Origin: Poriferisocius sp965200775
GTDB taxonomy: Bacteria > Actinomycetota > Acidimicrobiia > Acidimicrobiales > Bin134
Direction: 5' to 3'
DNA length: 64,000 nt
NCBI GenBank assembly: GCA_965200775.1
Contig: OZ241383.1
Span: forward strand, 1,674,001-1,738,000
This document shows, piece by piece, positions 9,003 through 17,772 of the stretch. The notes under the pieces were generated by a model. It made no database searches, was not told the DNA's origin, and was given only the letters and a program-made list of their open reading frames with translations. The position numbers were made by a program, and so were the translations under genes. Numbering within the stretch: the first letter of the stretch is position 1; each line of letters begins with the position of its first letter.

Positions 9003-10046
9003 TCAGTCGCGCGACGACGAGAAGAGAAGTCCCTCTAGCGCGTCGAACTCCTCCAGCGACTGGCCCGAGCCGATGGCTATGGCATGGAGGGGGTTGGGCG
9101 CCAGCCGGACCGGCATACCCGTCTCTTCGCTGAGCCGGGGTGGCAGGCCGTTCAGGAGGGCCCCCCCGCCGGCCAGGACGATGCCGGTGTCCATGATGTC
9201 GGCGGCCAGCTCGGGCGGGGTCTCGTCCAGCGTCACCTTGACTGCATCCACAATCGAACGCACCGCCTCCCCCAAGGCTTCGCGAATCTCCGAGGTCGAG
9301 GTCACGATGGTCTTGGGAAGGCCGGTGATCATGTCCTGACCGCGAACCTCGGCGTGGTGCTCCTCGCTGCCGCTCCATGCCGTTCCCAGCAGGATCTTCA
9401 CCTCCTCGGCGGTGCGGTTGCCGATGCTGAGGCTGTGCTCCTTCTTCATGTAGGCGATGATGTCCTCGTCCATCCGGTCGCCGCCGATGCGGATCGACTG
9501 GCCGGTGACCACCCCGCCCAGCGAGATCATTGCCACCTCGGTGGTGCCCCCGCCTATGTCCACGATCATGCTGCCCGAGGCCTCCTGCACCGGTAGGCCG
9601 GCGCCGATGGCCGCGGCCATGGGCTCCTCGATGATGTACACCGGTTTCTTGGCACCGGCCGAGGTTGCGGCCTCCTGCACCGCTCGCTGCTCCACCGGAG
9701 TGATGCCCGACGGAACGCAGATCACCATGCGGGGTCGAATGAAACGGCCCGGCGACACCCGCTGGATGAAGTAGCGGAGCATCTTCTCGCAGATGTCGAA
9801 GTTGGCGATAACACCGTCCTTGAGCGGCCTTATGGCCTGAATGTGAGCGGGGGTGCGACCCAGCATCCGCTTGGCCTCCTCCCCCACCGCCAGGGGGACC
9901 CCTTCATCGGTGATGGCCACCACAGATGGCTCATCAATCAGAATGCCCTCGCCCCGGACGTACACCAACGTGTTGGCGGTGCCCAGGTCGATGGCGATGT
10001 CACGGCCCAGCAAGCCGTTGGAGGATGAGAGCCGCCTCTTCACCAT
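9003..10046 (-). CDS. mreB: Rod-shape-determining actin homologue MreB
   Basis: A 347-residue actin-fold ATPase that forms filaments under the membrane and directs cell-wall elongation. Phosphate-1 motif IAIDLGTANTLVY near residue 17, phosphate-2 MIVDIGGGTTEVA and adenosine motif IVLAGGGALLNGL are all intact. Length and sequence are typical. It begins the mreBCD-mrdA-rodA operon, 82 bp downstream of ndk, and suggests a rod-shaped or laterally elongating cell. Confidence 0.96.
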   Translation of the reverse strand: MVKRRLSSSNGLLGRDIAIDLGTANTLVYVRGEGILIDEPSVVAITDEGVPLAVGEEAKRMLGRTPAHIQAIRPLKDGVIANFDICEKMLRYFIQRVSPGRFIRPRMVICVPSGITPVEQRAVQEAATSAGAKKPVYIIEEPMAAAIGAGLPVQEASGSMIVDIGGGTTEVAMISLGGVVTGQSIRIGGDRMDEDIIAYMKKEHSLSIGNRTAEEVKILLGTAWSGSEEHHAEVRGQDMITGLPKTIVTSTSEIREALGEAVRSIVDAVKVTLDETPPELAADIMDTGIVLAGGGALLNGLPPRLSEETGMPVRLAPNPLHAIAIGSGQSLEEFDALEGLLFSSSRD

Positions 10047-10128
10047 GCCCCAAGGTTAGAGCAGAGAGTGAAAAACCGCACACTGGCCCGACGATGCCGG
10101 CCACTCCCGTCGGATGGAGGCGGGGCGG

Positions 10129-10536
10129 TCAGAGTTCGGGGAAGAAGATGGCGATCTCCCGCTCGGCCGACTCGTTGCTGTCGGAGCCGTGGACCAGGTT
10201 CTCGGTTACCTCCAAGCCGAAGTCGCCCCGGATCGTTCCCGGGGGGGACTCCAGCGGGTTGGTGGCCCCCATCATGGAGCGGACCACGGCGTAGGTGTTC
10301 TCCGGCCCCTCGACCACCAGGGCCACCGACGGGGACCGGCCGATGAACGCCACCAGGTCGGGGTAGAAGGGGCGATCCACATGCTCGACGTAGTGGCGGG
10401 CGGCAAGGTCGGCGTCGATCGTGAGCATCCGCATGGCGATGATCCGCAGGCCACGGGCCTCGAAGCGGTAGAGGATCTCCGATATCAGGCCCCTCTCCAC
10501 CGCATCGGGTTTGCACAGCACCAAGGTCCGATTCAT
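10129..10536 (-). CDS. ndk: Nucleoside diphosphate kinase
   Basis: A 135-residue enzyme that transfers the gamma phosphate from ATP to nucleoside diphosphates through a phosphohistidine. The start MNRTLVLCKPDAVERGL and the active-site segment NLVHGSDSNESAEREI, with His116 as the phosphorylated residue, are diagnostic. The ATG at 10536 gives the usual family length; longer in-frame extensions run into the end of folC and are not conserved. Cytoplasmic. It sits between folC (83 bp upstream) and mreB. Confidence 0.96.
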   Translation of the reverse strand: MNRTLVLCKPDAVERGLISEILYRFEARGLRIIAMRMLTIDADLAARHYVEHVDRPFYPDLVAFIGRSPSVALVVEGPENTYAVVRSMMGATNPLESPPGTIRGDFGLEVTENLVHGSDSNESAEREIAIFFPEL

Positions 10537-10619
10537 CGGCCAAACCCTACCCAGCAGGTGCCGCCAAATGAAGCCGGGCGGTCGCGTTCGCTGCACCCGC
10601 GGGCAATCCCCATCCAGCC

Positions 10620-11981
10620 CTACCCAGTTGGCCCCGCCACATGAAGCCGGGCCGCACCCGCTGTGTAGAAGGAACCGGTCACCATCACCGCGTCGTCGGG
10701 GGTGGCGCGGTCCAGGGCTCGGTCCACCGCATCGGCCACGTCGCCGGCCACCTCGGTCTCTATTCCCCGATTCCTTACCGCGGTGGCCAGGTCTTGGGCC
10801 TCCAAAGCCCGGGGCCACGCCGGGGCGCAGCAGATCACCACCTCGGGGCGTGTACCGGCGGCTTCGATGGCCTCGAGGATGGCGTCGGGGCTCTTGTCGC
10901 GCATAATGCCGATCACCCAGATCACCGTGCCCGTCACGTCGAACTGGTCGTTCAGGGTGGTGGCAGACGCGGCCAGGCCGTCGGGGTTGTGGGCGCCGTC
11001 GATCACCACCAGAGGCCGGCGGGACACCACCTCGAACCGGGCAGGAACCGACACATCCCCCAACGCATCCAGCACCGGCCCGTCCAACTCCTGGCCCACC
11101 AGGGCCTCGAAGGCGGCAATGGCCAGCGCAGCGTTTTGACCCTGATGAGCACCGAACAGGCTGACGTAAACGTCCTCGTACCGGCCTCGGGGGGTACGAA
11201 CCGTGACCACACGGCCCCCCATGGCAGGGCGGTCCTCCTCCAGCGCGAAATGCTCACCTGCCACCAGCAGCTCCCGGGGTGACTCCCGGGCCGCGATGGC
11301 GGCCAGTTCGGGGTCCATCGGTCCCAGCACCGCGGTGGCGCCGGGGTGGATGATGCCAGCTTTCTCCCCCATCACCTCGGCCTCCCAACCGGGACGGCCG
11401 TCGGTGTGGTCGCGCCCGATGTTGGTGATGATCGCCACCTCGCTGTTAACCACGTTGGTGGCGTCGTAGCGGCCCAACTTGCCCACCTCCACCACGGCCA
11501 GGTCTACGGCCACGTCGGCGAACCACCGCAGGGCAGCCGAGGTGACCAGCTCGAACCACGACGGCGGGGCATCGAGCCGGCCGGTAGCCAGATGGTCGGT
11601 CACAAGACGAAGGTGGCCGAGGAGTTCGGCCAGGTCGTCATCACCGATGGATTCGCCGCTCACCGCCATCCGCTCGTTGATGTGTTCGACATGGGGGCTC
11701 GAATAGACGCCGACCGTCATCCCCCAGGCCCAGGCCAGAGCAGCCGCCAGCGCGGCCACCGAGCCCTTGCCGTTGGTGCCGGTGACGTGGATGGCCGGGT
11801 AGTCGGTTTGGGGGTCGCCCAGGGCGGCCAGGAGTTCCCGCATCGGGGCCAGCGACAGGCCGTAGGTATCTCCTGCGGTGGCCTCCAGGTTTACGTGGCC
11901 GTCCAACCACGCCCGAGCCTCGACGATTGAAGGGAACAGGGCCGGTTCACCCCCGCCGGCGGCGCTCCGGCCCCGGCGCAC
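10620..11981 (-). CDS. folC: Folylpolyglutamate synthase / dihydrofolate synthase
   Basis: A 453-residue Mur-ligase-family enzyme that adds L-glutamate to dihydropteroate and folates. The P-loop is HVTGTNGKGSVAALAAAL, the glutamate-ligase central motif is YDATNVVNSEVAIITNIGRDHTDG, and the C-terminal domain contains VVIDGAHNPDGLAAS. The GTG at 11981 begins 5 bp after the clpX stop with an AGG-type ribosome site. Another in-frame start at 12089 would place the N-terminus inside clpX. Probably transcribed with clpX. Confidence 0.92.
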   Translation of the reverse strand: MRRGRSAAGGGEPALFPSIVEARAWLDGHVNLEATAGDTYGLSLAPMRELLAALGDPQTDYPAIHVTGTNGKGSVAALAAALAWAWGMTVGVYSSPHVEHINERMAVSGESIGDDDLAELLGHLRLVTDHLATGRLDAPPSWFELVTSAALRWFADVAVDLAVVEVGKLGRYDATNVVNSEVAIITNIGRDHTDGRPGWEAEVMGEKAGIIHPGATAVLGPMDPELAAIAARESPRELLVAGEHFALEEDRPAMGGRVVTVRTPRGRYEDVYVSLFGAHQGQNAALAIAAFEALVGQELDGPVLDALGDVSVPARFEVVSRRPLVVIDGAHNPDGLAASATTLNDQFDVTGTVIWVIGIMRDKSPDAILEAIEAAGTRPEVVICCAPAWPRALEAQDLATAVRNRGIETEVAGDVADAVDRALDRATPDDAVMVTGSFYTAGAARLHVAGPTG

Positions 11982-11986
11982 GGAGA

Positions 11987-13258
11987 TCAGCTTGCCTGGC
12001 GGCGTGACCGGTCGGAGGAGCGGGCCTTGGCCGCGTTGAGCAGCCGGGGGGTTTCCTCGCCCCGGACCGTCTCGGCGGTGACGACGCACTGGACGATGTC
12101 GTCGCGGCTGGGCAGCTGGTACATCACGTCGAGCAGCACCTCCTCCAGGATGGCCCGCAGGCCCCGGGCCCCAGTGTTGCGGCTGAGGGCCAGTTTTGCC
12201 ACCTCGGTCAGGGCCTCGTCGGTGATGACCAGCTCCACGTTCTCGAACTCGAAGAACTTGCAGTACTGCTTCACCAGGGCGTTCTTGGGTTCCACCAGGA
12301 TCCGTACCAGCATGTCGGGCTCGAGGTGAGACACCGCACCCACCACCGGGAGGCGTCCGATGAACTCGGGGATGAGTCCGAACTTGATGAGGTCCTCGGT
12401 CTGGACCTGGGAGAACAGCTCCCCTTGGTCCCGCTCGTCGTCGGTGCGGATGTCGGCGCCGAACCCAACTCCGACGTTGCCGACCCGCTTCTCAATGATC
12501 TGCTCCAGCCCGGCGAACGCGCCGCCCACGATGAACAAAACGTTGGTGGTGTCTATCTGGATGAACTCCTGGTGAGGGTGCTTGCGCCCACCCTGAGGGG
12601 GTACCAGCGCGGTGGTGCCCTCGAGGATCTTCAAAAGGGCCTGCTGGACGCCCTCGCCGGAGACGTCCCGGGTGATCGACGGGTTTTCGCTCTTGCGGGA
12701 GATCTTGTCGATCTCGTCGATGTAGATGATGCCGGTTTCGGCCTTCTTCACGTCGTAGTCGGCGGCCTGGATGAGTTTGAGCAGGATGTTCTCTACGTCC
12801 TCACCCACGTATCCGGCCTCGGTGAGCGCGGTGGCGTCGGCGATGGCGAATGGCACGTTCAGCATCCGGGCCAGCGTCTGGGCCATGAGCGTCTTGCCAC
12901 ACCCGGTGGGGCCGAGCAGCAGGATGTTGGACTTGGACAGCTCCACCTCGGGCTCCGACAGGCCCATCAACACCCGCTTGTAATGGTTGTACACAGCCAC
13001 CGACAGGATGCGCTTGGCGTGCTCCTGGCCGATTATGTAGTCGTTGAGGAAGGAGTAGATCTCCTGGGGTTTGGGGAGTTCCTTGAAGCCGACATCGGAG
13101 CCTTCGGCCAGCTCCTCCTCGATGATCTCGTTGCAGAGGTCGATGCACTCGTCGCAGATGTACACCCCGGGCCCGGCGATCATCTTCTTGACCTGCTTCT
13201 GGGTCTTGCCGCAGAAGCTGCACTTCAGAAGGTCGCCGCCTTCCACGAACTTCGCCAT
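11987..13258 (-). CDS. clpX: ATP-dependent Clp protease ATP-binding subunit ClpX
   Basis: A 423-residue AAA+ unfoldase that feeds substrates to ClpP. The N-terminal zinc-binding domain has Cys13, Cys16, Cys35 and Cys38. Walker A is GPTGCGKT (116-123) and Walker B is IIYIDEID. The pore loop (GYVGED) and the ClpP-docking IGF-type loop (VGFGADI) are visible; VGF replaces IGF. The ATG at 13258 lies 14 bp after clpP, so the two subunits are co-expressed. Confidence 0.96.
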   Translation of the reverse strand: MAKFVEGGDLLKCSFCGKTQKQVKKMIAGPGVYICDECIDLCNEIIEEELAEGSDVGFKELPKPQEIYSFLNDYIIGQEHAKRILSVAVYNHYKRVLMGLSEPEVELSKSNILLLGPTGCGKTLMAQTLARMLNVPFAIADATALTEAGYVGEDVENILLKLIQAADYDVKKAETGIIYIDEIDKISRKSENPSITRDVSGEGVQQALLKILEGTTALVPPQGGRKHPHQEFIQIDTTNVLFIVGGAFAGLEQIIEKRVGNVGVGFGADIRTDDERDQGELFSQVQTEDLIKFGLIPEFIGRLPVVGAVSHLEPDMLVRILVEPKNALVKQYCKFFEFENVELVITDEALTEVAKLALSRNTGARGLRAILEEVLLDVMYQLPSRDDIVQCVVTAETVRGEETPRLLNAAKARSSDRSRRQAS

Positions 13259-13272
13259 TCCCCCGTCCCTTC

Positions 13273-13905
13273 CTACCGGATGGCCGCTATCGGCTCGACG
13301 TTGTCAGCAGTGTCCCGAGACGAGATGACCTCGTCGATGAGCCCGTACTCCTTGGCGTCCTCCGCTGTCATCACGTAGTCGCGGTCGGTGTCCTGCTTGA
13401 TCTTCTCGAGGTCCTGGCCGGTGTGACGGGCCAGGAGCTCCTCTAGCTGGTCTTTCAACCGCTGGATCTCCCGGGAGGCAATCTCGATGTCGGACACCTG
13501 CCCGGAGGCCCCGGCGTAGGGCTGGTGGATGAGCATCCGGGAGTGGGGCAGGGCCAGGCGCTTGTTGGGGGCTCCGGCGGCCAGCAGCACCGCGGCAGCC
13601 GATGCCGCCTGCCCGAAGCAAATGGTGGTGATGTCGGGCTTCAGGTACTGCATGGTGTCGTAGATGGCGAACATGGCGTTGATGTCGCCACCCGGGCTGT
13701 TGATGTAGAGGTTGATGTCCTTGTCCGGGTTCTCCGACTCGAGGTGCAGGAGCTGGGCGCACACCAGGTTTGCCACCGTGTCGTCGATGGGGGTGCCCAG
13801 GAAGATGATGTTCTCCTTGAGCAGACGGGAGTAGAGATCGAACGAGCGCTCGCCCCGGTTGGTCTGTTCCACAACAACCGGCACCATGTAGTTCTGAGGG
13901 TTCAT
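13273..13905 (-). CDS. clpP: ATP-dependent Clp protease proteolytic subunit
   Basis: A 210-residue serine protease forming the ClpP barrel. The catalytic triad is Ser102 (FGQAASAAAV), His127 (RMLIHQPY) and Asp176 (DRDYVMTAEDAKEYGLIDEV). The residue after the catalytic Ser is Ala rather than the common Met. Start MNPQNYMVPVVVEQTNRGER is typical and the short propeptide would be removed autocatalytically. It overlaps the tig stop by 4 bp. Only one clpP is present here, whereas many actinobacteria have a clpP1-clpP2 pair; a second copy may lie elsewhere. Confidence 0.96.
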   Translation of the reverse strand: MNPQNYMVPVVVEQTNRGERSFDLYSRLLKENIIFLGTPIDDTVANLVCAQLLHLESENPDKDINLYINSPGGDINAMFAIYDTMQYLKPDITTICFGQAASAAAVLLAAGAPNKRLALPHSRMLIHQPYAGASGQVSDIEIASREIQRLKDQLEELLARHTGQDLEKIKQDTDRDYVMTAEDAKEYGLIDEVISSRDTADNVEPIAAIR

Positions 13906-15263
13906 GAGGCTTGGCTTTCGCTGGTGGGTGGGAGGTCGGAGTCGTTGTTCGGCTTCAGGCTAGACCGGTCGATGGAGTTTCCATCGGTATCGGTGATATC
14001 GACACGCTCCAGGACCCATTCCCGGGCCTTGCGCATCTGAGCATCCAATCGTACCCCCTTGAGACGGCTTTCATCGGCAACAAACAACGATTTGATGTCT
14101 TCGACGTTTTGGCCGGTGGCGGTGGCGAGCCGGGCCAGCTCCTCATCCACGTCCTCGTCGGTGGCGTTGATGGCCTCGGCCGAGGCCACCGCTCTCAGGG
14201 CCAGATCGGCCTTGGCCTCGACCGTGGCCGGAGCACGGAACGCCTCGGCCAGCTCATCGGGAGTCTGCCCGATGGCCTCCAGATAGGTGTCGAACTCCAT
14301 GCCCTGGCCGGCCAAACGCAACTGAAGGGTCCTCAGCCGATGCTGGACCTCGGCGTCAACCAGGGCATCGGGAATGTCGTCGATCACCAGCCCGGCGAGC
14401 TGCTCCTCCACCTGCTGATCTAGGGAGAACGTGGCATTCGCCCGCTTGGACCGGGCAATGCTCTCCCAGATGTCGGCCTCCAGCTCCTCGACTGTGTAGA
14501 ACTCCGAGGCCTCCTGGACGAACTCGTCGTCCAGCTCGGGCAGGACCGTCTCCTGGACCTCCTTCACCAGGATGCGGAACCGTAGGAATCCGTCCTCGTC
14601 GGGGTCGGGGTGCTTGGCGTTGAACTCGAGGATGTCGCCGGCCTTCGACCCCTGGAGCTGCTCGTCGATCTCCGGGACCACCGCTCCCTGGCCCACCTCG
14701 TAGTCGTAGCCGTCCACGGTCAGCCCCTCGACCTCCTCGCCGTTGTACGACCCGTAGATGTCCATGGTCACGTGGTCGCCGTCGATGGCCGGGCGGGCCA
14801 CCGGGTCCAACTCCCCGAACTGCCTGCGGAGTTGGTCCACTTGCTCGCTGACTTCCTTGTCGGTGGGTTCGGGGTTGGGAACCTCGGCCTTGAGCCCGTC
14901 GTAGCCGGTGACGGTGACCTGGGGCCGGACCTCCACCACGGCGTCGAAGCTGACCGGACCGTCCTCGGCCCCGCTGGTGATGTCGATTTCCGGCAGCGCG
15001 ATCACATCCACGTCGTGGTCCTGCACCGCCTGGGCGTAGAACTCGGGCACCGCGTCGGTGAGCGCCTCCCCCCGGGCCGCTTGGGGTCCCAATCGGGCCT
15101 CCAGAACGCGGCGAGGGGCCTTGCCAGGGCGGAAACCGGGCAGCCGCACCTCGCGGGCCAGCTTGCGGAACGCCTGGTCCAGTTTCTCCTCGAACTCCTC
15201 CGGATCGATGACCACCGAGACCTTGACCCGGTTGCCCTCCAGGGCCTCAACGGTGCTCCTCAC
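13902..15263 (-). CDS. tig: Trigger factor, ribosome-associated chaperone and prolyl isomerase
   Basis: A 453-residue chaperone that binds nascent chains at the ribosome exit. The N-terminal ribosome-binding domain carries the signature GFRPGKAP (LPGFRPGKAPRRVLEARLG). A FKBP-type domain (DHVTMDIYGSYNGEEVEG) and a helical C-terminal domain follow. Length is normal. It heads the tig-clpP-clpX-folC unit and its last codon overlaps clpP by 4 bp. The C-terminal tail is polar (SDLPPTSESQAS). Confidence 0.95.
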   Translation of the reverse strand: MRSTVEALEGNRVKVSVVIDPEEFEEKLDQAFRKLAREVRLPGFRPGKAPRRVLEARLGPQAARGEALTDAVPEFYAQAVQDHDVDVIALPEIDITSGAEDGPVSFDAVVEVRPQVTVTGYDGLKAEVPNPEPTDKEVSEQVDQLRRQFGELDPVARPAIDGDHVTMDIYGSYNGEEVEGLTVDGYDYEVGQGAVVPEIDEQLQGSKAGDILEFNAKHPDPDEDGFLRFRILVKEVQETVLPELDDEFVQEASEFYTVEELEADIWESIARSKRANATFSLDQQVEEQLAGLVIDDIPDALVDAEVQHRLRTLQLRLAGQGMEFDTYLEAIGQTPDELAEAFRAPATVEAKADLALRAVASAEAINATDEDVDEELARLATATGQNVEDIKSLFVADESRLKGVRLDAQMRKAREWVLERVDITDTDGNSIDRSSLKPNNDSDLPPTSESQAS

Positions 15264-15349
15264 AGACCCGGCAGTCTACCGATGGCCCCCCGTAACTTTG
15301 TGTCGTAGCCGGTTGGCGCCCCGGCTCGTTATGCTTGACGGCCAACCCC

Positions 15350-15420
15350 GCGGGTGTAGTTCAGTGGTAGAACCCCAGCCTTCCAAGCTGATGACGCGAG
15401 TTCGATTCTCGTCACCCGCT
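15350..15420 (+). tRNA. tRNA-Gly (anticodon TCC)
   Basis: A 71-nt cloverleaf. The acceptor arm GCGGGTG (15350-15356) pairs perfectly with CACCCGC (15413-15419), and base 15420 is the discriminator. The anticodon loop CTTCCAA gives TCC, and the T loop reads TTCGATT. No CCA is encoded. It lies just upstream of tig on the opposite strand. Confidence 0.95.
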
Positions 15421-15583
15421 CCCCTCTCGGTTCATCGGAGCCGACACGTGCCCATGAGCCTCCCTGACCACCGCTGGCAATTGACCCCCCTCCCCGAGAA
15501 CTCTTCTTGGCCGTGGTTGGCCTGACAATCCCAAGGGAGACGGGTAGGGTGGGTGAACCGGAAACTGGTCACGGAGGCTGGCT

Positions 15584-15889
15584 GTGGGGACAAAGCGCAC
15601 CCGGACGGGAAAACTGGCGTTCTGCTCTGAGACAGAGAAGTTCATCGAGTCGATGGACGGGCTGCGCTGGCTTGCCCACCTCGATGAGAACGACATGGAT
15701 GCCATGCTCGAAGACATGGCTAACGCGCTGTCGAACTACACGGGGTCGGAGTGCCGCGCCCAACTCGCCTATGCGCTGTGGGACTGGAAGGCCACCGCCG
15801 AGGTTCAAGCCGATCCCGAGTTGCGCCACCGGCTGAGCGAGCCCATCGCCGTTGTGTCGGGAGAGCCAGTACCCATTCCCGCTGCCTGA
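15584..15889 (+). CDS. Small protein of unknown function, possible partner of RelE-like toxin
   Basis: A 101-residue protein that I do not recognise as a named family. It is predicted to be soluble and mostly helical, rich in Asp, Glu and Ala (ENDMDAMLEDMANALSNYTG), with a conserved-looking segment RAQLAYALWDWKATAEVQ. The GTG at 15584 follows a good GGAGG ribosome site at 15573-15577. It ends 29 bp before the start assigned to the RelE-like gene, so the two are probably co-transcribed. That arrangement suggests an antitoxin or accessory protein, but no DNA-binding motif is evident. Confidence 0.6.
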   Translation: MGTKRTRTGKLAFCSETEKFIESMDGLRWLAHLDENDMDAMLEDMANALSNYTGSECRAQLAYALWDWKATAEVQADPELRHRLSEPIAVVSGEPVPIPAA

Positions 15890-15918
15890 ACACCGGTGCC
15901 CAAACGGAAAAAGATCGG

Positions 15919-16242
15919 GTGGCGCCACCTCCGCAGAAGGGTGGGTGGGACATCCGATTCGCCAACAACCAGGCCGCCCGCGAGTGGGACGATCTGTGCA
16001 GCACGGCAGCGGCGAACACCAGAAGGGCCTGGAACGAAATCACCAGCGACCCGCGTCGACGTAACCAACGCCAAGCCAGGCTGAAGAAGGAACTCGGGAT
16101 CAAGCAGCTAGAGGGCAAGGCGCTTGAGCAGTGGCAATACGAGGTCACCGCAGGTGGTCGCATCTGGTACTGCCCTGATGACGGCACCAAAACGGTGTGG
16201 GTCACTGCGGTATACATCGGTCACCCCAAGGCCACCGAGTGA
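15919..16242 (+). CDS. RelE/ParE-like toxin family protein, possibly frameshifted at its N-terminus
   Basis: About 107 residues. The sequence WDIRFANNQAAREWDDLC, RLKKELGIKQLEGKALEQWQYEV and GGRIWYCPDDGTKTVWVTAVYIGHPKATE resembles the actinobacterial RelE-like translational-inhibitor family (ending in HPKATE). RelE enzymes cleave mRNA in the ribosomal A site, but the catalytic residues cannot be assigned here by eye. The in-frame start available is the GTG at 15919, with a weak ribosome site. A neighbouring frame begins at GTG 15896 with PKRKKIG, which resembles the family's basic N-terminus and would need a -1 shift to join this frame. The gene could therefore be frameshifted or decaying. Confidence 0.6.
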   Translation: MAPPPQKGGWDIRFANNQAAREWDDLCSTAAANTRRAWNEITSDPRRRNQRQARLKKELGIKQLEGKALEQWQYEVTAGGRIWYCPDDGTKTVWVTAVYIGHPKATE

Positions 16243-16327
16243 CGGCCCTCAACGCGTTTGCAAACCCCGAGACCCCCCTCCCCTGGTTGCAGCATGCCGA
16301 TGTGCCGAAGCACGACAAGAAAAAGTG

Positions 16328-16402
16328 CGCCCCCGGCAGGATTCGAACCTGCGACCTGATGATTAGAAGTCAACTGCTCTATCCGGACTGAGCTACAGGG
16401 GC
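16328..16402 (-). tRNA. tRNA-Arg (anticodon TCT)
   Basis: A 75-nt tRNA read on the minus strand. The acceptor arm GCCCCTG pairs with CGGGGGC with one G-T wobble. The anticodon loop CTTCTAA gives TCT, and the T loop is TTCGAAT. No encoded CCA. It lies opposite in orientation to the other three tRNAs here. Confidence 0.94.
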
Positions 16403-16626
16403 AAGGTGGCGCCATCTCCGGCGCGCCGACCGGATCTCCGGTGCCGGTGGGGATTGTATTGGGCGGCGGGATCCTGGGCGTGACGGGTTTGCCGCGAGGG
16501 CCGATCTGGCCCCCGGCACGTCTCGACTGGAGTGCGAGCCGGCGGGGCCTAGGCGCCGTCCCACAGGCCGTGGCCGCTATTGGTTTCCTCGAGCGATGGC
16601 GCGGGCCATAGAATGACCGGGGCCAT

Positions 16627-16705
16627 GCGGGCCGTAGCTCAGTCTGGTTAGAGCGCCGGGTTGTGGTCCCGGAGGTCGGGGGTTCAAATCCCCTCGGTCC
16701 GCCCA
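16627..16705 (+). tRNA. tRNA-His (anticodon GTG)
   Basis: The acceptor arm CGGGCCG (16628-16634) pairs with CGGTCCG (16695-16701). The preceding G at 16627 can pair with C at 16702, the extra G-1:C73 pair specific to tRNA-His. The anticodon loop TTGTGGT gives GTG, and the T loop is TTCAAAT. Bases 16703-16705 encode CCA, unlike the neighbouring tRNAs. Confidence 0.94.
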
Positions 16706-16709
16706 GCAT

Positions 16710-16782
16710 GCCCCTCTAGCTCAACTGGCAGAGCAACGGACTCTTAATCCGCAGGTTCTGGGTTCGAATCCCAGGGGGGGTA
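16710..16782 (+). tRNA. tRNA-Lys (anticodon CTT)
   Basis: A 73-nt tRNA that starts 4 bp after tRNA-His. The acceptor arm GCCCCTC pairs with GGGGGGT using G-T wobbles at positions 1:72 and 6:67. The anticodon loop CTCTTAA gives CTT. The T stem CTGGG/CCCAG carries the loop TTCGAAT, and the discriminator is A at 16782. No CCA is encoded. Probably co-transcribed with tRNA-His. Confidence 0.93.
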
Positions 16783-16854
16783 CATGGAACATCCCCGCCC
16801 TGCAGAACTCCCGTCCCTGGTTGAAGGTACATCCCGAGGTGGTTGGGCAAGAGG

Positions 16855-17772
16855 TCAATAGTCGGGTTCTCGGAGTTCGGCGTATCCGGCTTCGGCTTCG
16901 AGGGAGCGGCGGCGCCAGAGTCCTCCCAGCCAGACGGCGAAGATGGTGAGTACGAAGGGGATCATGAGCACGAACTCACGAGGCACCCTTTCGGTGATGT
17001 TGATCTGGGACTGGATGCCGATGGCTTCGGCGAGGCCGAAGAACAGTCCGGCGAGGGCCGCGCCAATGGGGTGCCAGGCTCCGAAGATGACGGCCACAAA
17101 GGCGATGAAGCCCCGGCCGTTGGTCATGTTCTCGGTGAAGTTGCGCAGTGCTCCCACCGACAGCTCGGCGCCACCCAGGGCGCACAGCGCTCCGGCAATG
17201 AGCAAGGCCTGAAGTCGCACGATCGACGGGTTCACACCGGCCGAGCGGGCCGCGAACGGATACTCGCCTACAGCAGCCAGGCGCAGCCCGAAGCGGCTTC
17301 GCCGCAGCACAATCCAGGCGGCCAGCACGATCAGCGGCGTGATCCAAACCAGGATCGAGTGCTCCGAAACGATGACGCCCGGTCCAGACGTGACCCCCCG
17401 TACGGGGCGGGGCAGCACCGTTTCGGTAAACAGGGAACCTCGCACGTCGAAGATGGCGCCGAGCGCGAAAGCGGTGCCACCAAGACCGATGGAGGTGAGA
17501 CCCAGCCCGGCGATAATGACGTTGGCCCCGAGCGGACCGATCACCCACCAGTACACCGCGGACAGGGCCATGCACACGGCGATGGCCGCCAGGATCCCGA
17601 GTTCCACCGAACCGGTGGCGTCGGCCACGGCCACCGTTGTGAACGCCCCGGCGATCATCAACCCTTCGAGCCCCAGGTGGAATATTCCGGCCCGGAAGGC
17701 GAATACACCCGCGGTAGCCACCAATATCAGCGGAGCAGCCGAGCGGATGGTGGTGGCCAGGATCTGTTCCAT
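16855..17772 (-). CDS. BMP-type ABC transporter permease, second subunit (NupQ/YufQ-like)
   Basis: A 305-residue inner-membrane permease of the BPD_transp_2 family with eight to ten hydrophobic segments. It has the features of the NupQ half of nucleoside ABC importers: FRAGIFHLGLEGLMIAGAF near the N-terminus and VNPSIVRLQALLIAGALCALGGAELS in the centre. It overlaps the stop of the upstream permease by one base. In order with the ATPase and BMP lipoprotein it forms a complete importer. The family transports purine or other nucleosides, sometimes other substrates; specificity cannot be read from sequence. Confidence 0.88.
   Translation of the reverse strand: MEQILATTIRSAAPLILVATAGVFAFRAGIFHLGLEGLMIAGAFTTVAVADATGSVELGILAAIAVCMALSAVYWWVIGPLGANVIIAGLGLTSIGLGGTAFALGAIFDVRGSLFTETVLPRPVRGVTSGPGVIVSEHSILVWITPLIVLAAWIVLRRSRFGLRLAAVGEYPFAARSAGVNPSIVRLQALLIAGALCALGGAELSVGALRNFTENMTNGRGFIAFVAVIFGAWHPIGAALAGLFFGLAEAIGIQSQINITERVPREFVLMIPFVLTIFAVWLGGLWRRRSLEAEAGYAELREPDY

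Noticed and set aside
10089..10114. CCGACG/CGTCGG inverted repeat between mreB and ndk as a terminator
   Set aside because: The stem is only 6 bp with a 14-bp loop, and no T tract follows on either strand.
15350..16782. tRNA cluster as an integration site for a prophage or integrative element
   Set aside because: No integrase, and no repeated tRNA 3' end that would mark att sites, was found; the insert holds only the small toxin-like pair.
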